Shown here one piece after another: positions 5,923 to 10,717 of a stretch of DNA of 10,717 nt (the first letter of the stretch is position 1; each line of letters opens with the position of its first letter). The stretch is from positions 1 through 10,717 of the forward strand of contig JAKSQI010000044.1 of assembly GCA_024404215.1 (NCBI GenBank), written 5' to 3'. The notes beneath the pieces were generated by a model. The model saw only the letters and a list, made by a program, of their open reading frames with translations. It did not search any database and had not been told where the DNA came from. This DNA comes from Oscillospiraceae bacterium (GTDB lineage: Bacteria > Bacillota > Clostridia > Oscillospirales > Oscillospiraceae). Both the position numbers and the translations under genes were made by a program.

Positions 5923-7008
5923 TTACTTTTTAGGCAGGTCGTTGCCCTCATAGATATAGGCCCCATCACGAAAGATGACCTTACCATAATTACCGCAAGG
6001 ATAAAAGGGTTCAAAGTTGACCGGGGCCCCCACATGCTTAAAAACAACGGGGCCATGCCACATGCCTGCCGGAACCCGAACCACCGTAGGCTTGTCAATG
6101 GTGTAGGTTTCCATATGCTCCGGATCTTCCCCCAGGGATATTTCGGCTACAGCATCAAACTCAAAGAAATTGGTAATATCCGCACCGGTAAAGAAGAGGT
6201 ATTCCTCCACCGCATGATGCATATGAGTTTCCCCAATGGTGCATTCCTTCTGAACAATGTTATAGAGATAGGTTAAGCGGCTTCCTTCCATTTCCTGATT
6301 GCCGCGGAAGCCGGCTCTGGGGCTAAGGAATCGATTGTCCTCATGGTATTCCGGAACATAAGGATATACATATTTATCAAACTTGCCGGTGCGAGGCTTT
6401 TTGGCCATTTCATACCAGGGCGCCAGCAATTCTGTGGTAGGGGCTTCCTCCTTCTTCTCTTCAGCAGCAACCATCTTCTCCGAGAAGCAAGAGCCGCAAT
6501 ACACACATTCCCTGCTGCGGTCACGGACGCAGCGTCGAATACCGGCCCCATCGTAAGTGAAGACATCTTTGCCATTTTCATCTACCGCGCGGTTAATCTT
6601 GCTCCAGTCACCGTCCAGATATACAGCAGAAAACACAATCGGCTTATTGATGACACGGAAATTCACAGGGCAATGGTAGAGTTTAGGCGGAACGCGAATA
6701 ATTGTCGGTTGTGTCAGGGTATACATCTCCATGGCCTCAGGATCTTCGCCCAGCCACACATCCACTTCCGCGTCAAACTCAAAAAAGTTGTTCATGTCGG
6801 CCCCGGTAAATACTAAGTATTCATCTGCACAATGGTGGGTGTGGGGAACCTCCATGGGAAGAGGCTTGGTGATGGATGTAAAATCCATGTAGACCTTAGC
6901 CTTCTCCATCATGGTAGTTCCGCGGAAGAAGCCTCGGGGAGAGGCAAATCCGTACCAGTGGTGGAACTCCTGGGGGATTTCAAAAACCAGTTCATCATAC
7001 TTTCCCAT
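5923..7008 (-). CDS. Double-cupin (bicupin) protein with a four-cysteine linker, function unknown
   Basis: Two similar cupin barrels (residues ~17-140 and ~219-345) are separated by a linker. The repeats share HTHHCADEYLVFTGAD / HMHHAVEEYLFFTGAD and a later NNFFEFDA / TNFFEFDA plus LGEDPE. Each keeps candidate metal ligands: H56, H58, E63, H112 in the first; H262, H264, E269, H318 in the second (H59 and H265 are extra conserved histidines). Between them lies C160-x7-C168-x2-C171-x2-C174 (CVYCGSC), a likely zinc or iron-sulfur site, then a charged linker (180-190). There is no signal peptide or membrane helix, so it is probably cytosolic. Cupins include dioxygenases, isomerases and binding proteins; no specific reaction can be assigned. 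The ribosome binding site is weak (AAAGGG about 10 bases before the ATG). The start follows the ABC transporter stop by 40 bases with no terminator or promoter between, so cotranscription is likely. Confidence 0.85.
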   Translation of the reverse strand: MGKYDELVFEIPQEFHHWYGFASPRGFFRGTTMMEKAKVYMDFTSITKPLPMEVPHTHHCADEYLVFTGADMNNFFEFDAEVDVWLGEDPEAMEMYTLTQPTIIRVPPKLYHCPVNFRVINKPIVFSAVYLDGDWSKINRAVDENGKDVFTYDGAGIRRCVRDRSRECVYCGSCFSEKMVAAEEKKEEAPTTELLAPWYEMAKKPRTGKFDKYVYPYVPEYHEDNRFLSPRAGFRGNQEMEGSRLTYLYNIVQKECTIGETHMHHAVEEYLFFTGADITNFFEFDAVAEISLGEDPEHMETYTIDKPTVVRVPAGMWHGPVVFKHVGAPVNFEPFYPCGNYGKVIFRDGAYIYEGNDLPKK

Positions 7009-7048
7009 ACATTATTCGCCCTTTCAGTCATTTATTAGGTCTCTGGTG

Positions 7049-8809
7049 CTATTCTAACAAGGCTTCAGCAGGAATACAAGAGGAGCTTTGTTCCCCTGAG
7101 CCTCGGAATTGCAGACGATAAAGCTCAGCGTACTTTCCGTTTCGGCTAAGCAGCTCATCATGGGTCCCCTGCTCAACAATCTGGCCATCGGCAATAACGG
7201 CAATCTGATCTGCCTTCTTAATGGTGGACAGTCTGTGGGCAACCACGATGGTAGTACGTCCCTTGCAAAGCTCATCCAAAGCCTGTTGAATTAGAATCTC
7301 CGTGGTATTGTCTAGTGCAGAGGTGGCCTCATCCAAAATAAGAATAGGCGGGTTCTTTAAAAATACCCGGGCTATACAAAGCCGTTGCTTTTGGCCGCCG
7401 GACAGGCGGACACCTCTTTCTCCTACGATGGTATCATAGCCCTTCTCCAAACTTTGGATGTAGTCATGAATGTTGGCACGCCGGGCAGCCTCGTGTATTT
7501 CCTCTTCCGTCGCTTCTTCCCTACCATAGCGGATGTTGTCTCGAATGCTGGCATTGAACAGATACATATCCTGTTGGACAATACCGATGCTGCGGCGCAG
7601 GGACTCCCGGGTAAAGGAACGAATATCCTGTCCATCTAGTAATATAGCCCCTTCCTTCACTTCGTAAAACCGCGGAATCAAATGGCAGATGGTTGTCTTA
7701 CCGCCACCACTGGGACCAACTAACGCAAAGGTGCTGCCTTGTGGGATAGTCATGCTGACCTTTTGCAGAATATCTCCTTCTTCACCATAGGTGCTGGTCA
7801 CGGCATCAAAGCAAATCTCGCCCCGGGGCTGCTGTAGTTCCAAAGCATCCGGATCATCCTTCTCCGGTTCCAAATCCATGATTTCGGTAAAACGCTCAAA
7901 ACCGGATATACCGTTTTGAAACTGTTCCATGAATCGAATCATGTTATTCACCGGAGCCAGAAACAGATTGATGGAAACAATAAAAGCACTGTAATCGGCA
8001 AAGGTTATACTGCCCCGATAGAGAAACACTCCGCCTGCTATCAAAACAGCCACATTAAAGACATCAGTAATAAAGGTTGTAGTGCTGTGAAAGCCTGCCA
8101 TGGCCCTGTAGGCATCCCTGCGGGCCTCCCGGAATTCCTTATTGCCGGCTTCAAATTTTTCCTGTTCCTTTACGGTATTGGTGAAGGCCTTAGTGATGCG
8201 AATACCGGCAACACTGCTCTGCACAGCTGCATTGATGGAGGAAACTGCAACCCGACTTTCTCTAAAAGCTTTACGCATGCGTCCCTGCAGGCGATTGGCA
8301 ACGACAAGCAGAATCGGTACACAGAGGAAGAGAATTAAAGTCAGCCAAATATGGAGAGAAGCCAAATAGGCAAAGGATAGAATCAAAGAAAGGAAACAGG
8401 TTATCACCATTTCCGGCCCGTGATGGGCAAGTTCGCTGATTTCCATTAAATCATCGGTGAGCCGGCTCATGATACGGCCGGTTTCCAGACTATCAAAAAA
8501 AGAGAAGGGCAGCTTTTGCAAATGGGCAAATAATTCACTGCGCATCTGGGCCTGCATGGCTACGCCCATCATATGCCCCTGATACTGAATGAAATAATTC
8601 AGCCCCAGCTTCACACCATACAGTCCCAGCAGAAGCAGGCCGGCTAAAGCTACCATGGTAAGGTTTCGGTTCGGGATATACTGATTCAGCATGCGTCTGG
8701 TAAGCACCGGATATGCCAAAACCAGCAATGCCACACCGACAGATGCCAACATGTCCAGGGTAAACAACCGCCGATGAGGACGATAGTAGGATAAAAAGCG
8801 TTTAATCAT
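7049..8809 (-). CDS. ABC-type exporter half-transporter (membrane domain fused to ATPase)
   Basis: A type IV (B-family) ABC exporter subunit in the inner membrane. The six-helix membrane domain spans residues ~15-300 and the nucleotide-binding domain ~328-570. ATPase motifs are intact: A-loop Y341, Walker A GPSGGGKT (365-372), Q-loop Q412/Q413, signature LSGGQKQR (469-476), Walker B ILILDE (489-494, catalytic E494), D-loop SALD (497-500) and H-loop H525. At 586 residues it is a normal half-transporter. No partner half lies beside it, so a homodimer is most likely; lipids, drugs or peptides are all possible substrates. The start ATG has AAGGAG (8815-8820) 5 bases upstream. It is followed closely by the double-cupin gene and preceded by a 13-bp hairpin in the gap after the MFS gene. 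Confidence 0.95.
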   Translation of the reverse strand: MIKRFLSYYRPHRRLFTLDMLASVGVALLVLAYPVLTRRMLNQYIPNRNLTMVALAGLLLLGLYGVKLGLNYFIQYQGHMMGVAMQAQMRSELFAHLQKLPFSFFDSLETGRIMSRLTDDLMEISELAHHGPEMVITCFLSLILSFAYLASLHIWLTLILFLCVPILLVVANRLQGRMRKAFRESRVAVSSINAAVQSSVAGIRITKAFTNTVKEQEKFEAGNKEFREARRDAYRAMAGFHSTTTFITDVFNVAVLIAGGVFLYRGSITFADYSAFIVSINLFLAPVNNMIRFMEQFQNGISGFERFTEIMDLEPEKDDPDALELQQPRGEICFDAVTSTYGEEGDILQKVSMTIPQGSTFALVGPSGGGKTTICHLIPRFYEVKEGAILLDGQDIRSFTRESLRRSIGIVQQDMYLFNASIRDNIRYGREEATEEEIHEAARRANIHDYIQSLEKGYDTIVGERGVRLSGGQKQRLCIARVFLKNPPILILDEATSALDNTTEILIQQALDELCKGRTTIVVAHRLSTIKKADQIAVIADGQIVEQGTHDELLSRNGKYAELYRLQFRGSGEQSSSCIPAEALLE

Positions 8810-8824
8810 AGGCTCTCCTTATAA

Positions 8825-8859
8825 AGAATCCTGATGCGCAGGCCAGGCATCAGGATTCT
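8825..8859 (-). terminator. 13-bp intercistronic hairpin between MFS and ABC genes (terminator or attenuator)
   Basis: AGAATCCTGATGC (8825-8837) pairs perfectly with GCATCAGGATTCT (8847-8859) around a 9-base loop. On the - strand it is followed only by TTCTTTAT and then the ABC gene's AAGGAG, so the U-tract is short. The gap is 63 bases, too small for a separate promoter after the hairpin. A TATAAT at 8872-8877 overlaps the MFS stop codon but has no good -35. The hairpin therefore probably limits, rather than fully stops, transcription into the ABC and double-cupin genes, or stabilises processed mRNA ends. Confidence 0.7.
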
Positions 8860-8872
8860 CACTGTTTCAGAA

Positions 8873-10078
8873 TTATACGGGCTTGCGGCCACGCTTGCTG
8901 CGAACCGTGATGATGGCAAACACAGCAATAGCACAGGCCAATGCAACAAAGGACACGAACCGATAGCGCAGTACGGTAGAATCCCCAAAGAGAACCGTAG
9001 TAATACGAGTAAACACTTTTGGAGACAGGAAAGCGCCAAAGCCCGGGCAAATGCAGGATGTAATTGAGGTAGCCAGAGCCGAATTGCTTTCATCAACCAC
9101 CTTGGACACCGAGAACATACACTGGGGCAGCATTAAGCTCATGCCGGCGCCGGCAACAAACACCGCCAGGAAGGTAACCGGAACACTTTGCGGGAAAAGA
9201 TTGAGCAAAGTCATGCCAACAAAAATAACAGTAAAGGAAAGGGCTGTGGTATAATCGCCAATCTTCCGAGACAGTCGGCCAAAGAAAATACCGCAAACAG
9301 CGCCTCCACACATTTGGATTGCCGTTGCATAGCCTGCAATGGCAGAGTTGCCCATTTCCTTCATATGGGTAGACAGATTCATGCCAATAACGTTGTACAC
9401 CAGCATAAATACAAAAATGAAGGCACCATAAAGGAAGACATCCCCGGGCAGCCGACTGGCCTTGGGCTTGACGCCTGTGGTCTTATCCTCTTGCTTAACC
9501 GGTGATACCTTAGGAATTGCCAGCAAAGCAATGATTCCAACAGGCAGCGCCAGCAACAGCATAAGATAGCCGCCATACCACATCACGGTAGTCAGAAGGC
9601 CTCCGCAGAGGCTCATGATAATACCGCCGCCATTAATGAACGAGGTTTGATAACCGGATATCATCTGTCGTTGTTTTTCCGTGAAATTATCCACAATCAA
9701 GCTGGTAGCTGCGGAAATATAGCCACTGAGCCCAAGGCCAAGGCAAATACTAAGCAGCACCAAATGCCAAAACTCAGAATGGCAAACTAAGGACAACGCA
9801 CCGGTCAGGGCAACCAAAAAGAGGCCGCCGATAATGGAAGCACGTTTGGTAAACAGCCCCCGTCCGATCAGCCAGGCCACGGAGATGGTGACAAAAGGCG
9901 AAATCAGATTGGGGATATTCATGATGGTTTGAATGGTTTCCAGACTTTTATCCGGAAATACGTTTGTTTTGATGTTGTTAATACCCGGTGTCAATGCCAG
10001 ATTCGGCATTTGAACCATCGCAATCAGCAGAATGCTCCACATCAAAAAAGCTTTCCGCTTATCCATTTTTTCGTTCAT
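8873..10078 (-). CDS. Major facilitator superfamily (MFS) permease
   Basis: A 401-residue inner-membrane transporter with about 12 hydrophobic helices in two six-helix halves, joined by a charged central loop (about 190-213). A motif-A-like loop, FGRLSRKIGD (266-275), lies in the second half. The loop at 70-80 (LIGRGLFTKRA) is its degenerate first-half counterpart, lacking the usual Asp. The second half has many small residues and the C-terminus is basic (RSKRGRKPV). Substrate is not recognisable; both uptake and efflux permeases of anions, sugars or drugs have this layout. The chosen ATG (10076-10078) has AAAGGGGA about 6 bases upstream; M5 is a less likely alternative. It is the first gene of the leftward MFS, ABC and double-cupin cluster, driven by a strong promoter, and a hairpin follows its stop codon. 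Confidence 0.92.
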   Translation of the reverse strand: MNEKMDKRKAFLMWSILLIAMVQMPNLALTPGINNIKTNVFPDKSLETIQTIMNIPNLISPFVTISVAWLIGRGLFTKRASIIGGLFLVALTGALSLVCHSEFWHLVLLSICLGLGLSGYISAATSLIVDNFTEKQRQMISGYQTSFINGGGIIMSLCGGLLTTVMWYGGYLMLLLALPVGIIALLAIPKVSPVKQEDKTTGVKPKASRLPGDVFLYGAFIFVFMLVYNVIGMNLSTHMKEMGNSAIAGYATAIQMCGGAVCGIFFGRLSRKIGDYTTALSFTVIFVGMTLLNLFPQSVPVTFLAVFVAGAGMSLMLPQCMFSVSKVVDESNSALATSITSCICPGFGAFLSPKVFTRITTVLFGDSTVLRYRFVSFVALACAIAVFAIITVRSKRGRKPV

Positions 10079-10119
10079 GCTATTCCCCTTTGCTGCCCTG
10101 CGGGCTTACTAATGGTTTT

Positions 10120-10148
10120 ATTATAACAGCTAAGGGAACCTGTGCCAA
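10120..10148 (-). promoter_or_regulatory. Sigma-A promoter of the MFS gene
   Basis: On the - strand TTGGCA (10143-10148), a 17-base spacer and TATAAT (10120-10125); one mismatch from consensus. The start near 10113 gives a leader of about 35 bases, with a small 4-bp hairpin (10095-10105) before the ribosome binding site. This is the only strong promoter seen for the MFS-ABC-cupin stretch. Confidence 0.85.
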
Positions 10149-10183
10149 GATTTTTGTTACGGAATATACAATGAACAGGCTAA

Positions 10184-10717
10184 TTATATGCAGCAGAAGG
10201 ATGTCAGCTCACGCACCGCAAAAGCATTCAATACACGGTGCCCCTCTTCTGTTGGATGAATCCCGTCCGCACAGAGAAACTTCTCCCAGTCCACCGCCAT
10301 GGCCGCTTTCCGCAAAGGCAGAAGAGGGCAGTCAAGTCCCTGCGCTACCTTCTGCGCCAGTTCACTGTAATAAGCCTGCCATTGGCCCAACCGCTCAACC
10401 TTCCCCAGCCATCGCAGAATACCTCTTTTGGACAAGCCTTGACTGATAAAATCCAGGAAAGGCTCGGAATGAATGGGAGCCAATGTAGAAATCATAACGG
10501 AAGAACCTCGGCTTTTCAGCATTCCAATTGCTTTTTTCATTAGGTTGACATACTCCTCCGGCGGCACTGCACAGGAATGACTGCCTTCCGGGTTTTCCGA
10601 AACTGCTTTCCAGTTGTAGTTGCAGTCATTTCCGCCGTATTCCAGTACGACTAAAGTACTGCCATCGCATTCCGGAAGAAACCGCTCAATGGTCTGAATT
10701 CCGCCGGCTATGGTTGC
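10184..10717 (-). CDS. SGNH/GDSL-type hydrolase, N-terminus beyond the window
   Basis: C-terminal 177 residues of a SGNH-fold esterase or lipase-like hydrolase; the frame is open to the right edge. Numbering from the first codon in the window: LVVLEYGGNDCN (22-33) carries the block III GxND motif with oxyanion-hole Asn30, and ADGIHPTEEGH (150-160) carries the block V catalytic Asp151 and His154. The block I GDS with the nucleophilic serine and the block II glycine must lie to the right of 10717. A GTG at 10565-10567 could be mistaken for a start, but the conserved block III lies upstream of it. Carbohydrate deacetylation or ester hydrolysis is typical of the fold; the substrate is unknown. 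The stop lies about 36 bases before the MFS -35 box with no clear terminator between. Confidence 0.88.
   Translation of the reverse strand, partial: ATIAGGIQTIERFLPECDGSTLVVLEYGGNDCNYNWKAVSENPEGSHSCAVPPEEYVNLMKKAIGMLKSRGSSVMISTLAPIHSEPFLDFISQGLSKRGILRWLGKVERLGQWQAYYSELAQKVAQGLDCPLLPLRKAAMAVDWEKFLCADGIHPTEEGHRVLNAFAVRELTSFCCI

Noticed and set aside
8872..8900. TATAAT overlapping the MFS stop codon as a promoter for the ABC gene
   Set aside because: The hexamer at the right distance upstream matches the -35 consensus poorly (about two of six), and the sequence is constrained by Val-stop codons.
10565..10567. GTG as the start of a 127-residue protein at the right edge
   Set aside because: The same frame continues to the window end and encodes the conserved YGGND block of SGNH hydrolases, so the gene starts outside the window.
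1..10717. Search for tRNA or rRNA genes, CRISPR arrays, insertion sequences, phage genes or a defence island
   Set aside because: No cloverleaf-like tRNA, regularly spaced repeats, transposase or integrase motifs, or nuclease/helicase defence genes were recognised by reading both strands.

Overview
The window reads as chromosomal DNA of a low-to-medium GC Gram-positive anaerobe, most likely Bacillota (Clostridia or Negativicutes). The reasons are strong Shine-Dalgarno sequences, near-consensus sigma-A promoters with 17-base spacers, simple hairpin terminators, and a GlnRS gene, which many Clostridia carry and Bacilli usually lack. No RNA genes, CRISPR arrays, insertion sequences or phage genes were seen. 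The organism call is inference.

Left edge (1-850): two gene fragments collide head to tail at about 225-240. On the + strand is the N-terminal ~70 residues of an intracellular clan-A glycoside hydrolase. On the - strand is the N-terminal ~205 residues of a PLP-dependent class I/II aminotransferase that stops before its PLP lysine. Neither is a working gene here. The join is a rearrangement or an assembly chimera.

Centre-left (984-4329): glnS (- strand, own terminator) and a MATE-family exporter (+ strand) diverge from a 186-base region. It holds a perfect TTGACA-17-TATAAT promoter for glnS and a TTGACA-17-TATACT promoter for the exporter, with an inverted repeat between the two -35 boxes. 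A 12-bp hairpin at 4302-4329 closes the MATE gene and the gene converging on it.

Centre to right (4356-10148, all - strand): in transcription order come an MFS permease with a TTGGCA-17-TATAAT promoter, a perfect 13-bp hairpin in the short gap, an ABC half-exporter, and a 361-residue double-cupin protein with a four-cysteine linker, closed by a long hairpin. A separate unit follows: a single-pass membrane protein with TPR-like helices and a tryptophan-rich C-terminus. ABC and double-cupin genes are 40 bases apart and very probably cotranscribed; their expression may depend on read-through of the hairpin after the MFS gene.

Right edge (10184-10717): the C-terminal part of an SGNH/GDSL hydrolase, cut by the window end.

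The least explained items are the double-cupin/Cys4 protein beside an exporter, and the Trp-tailed membrane protein. Neither can be assigned a pathway from sequence alone.
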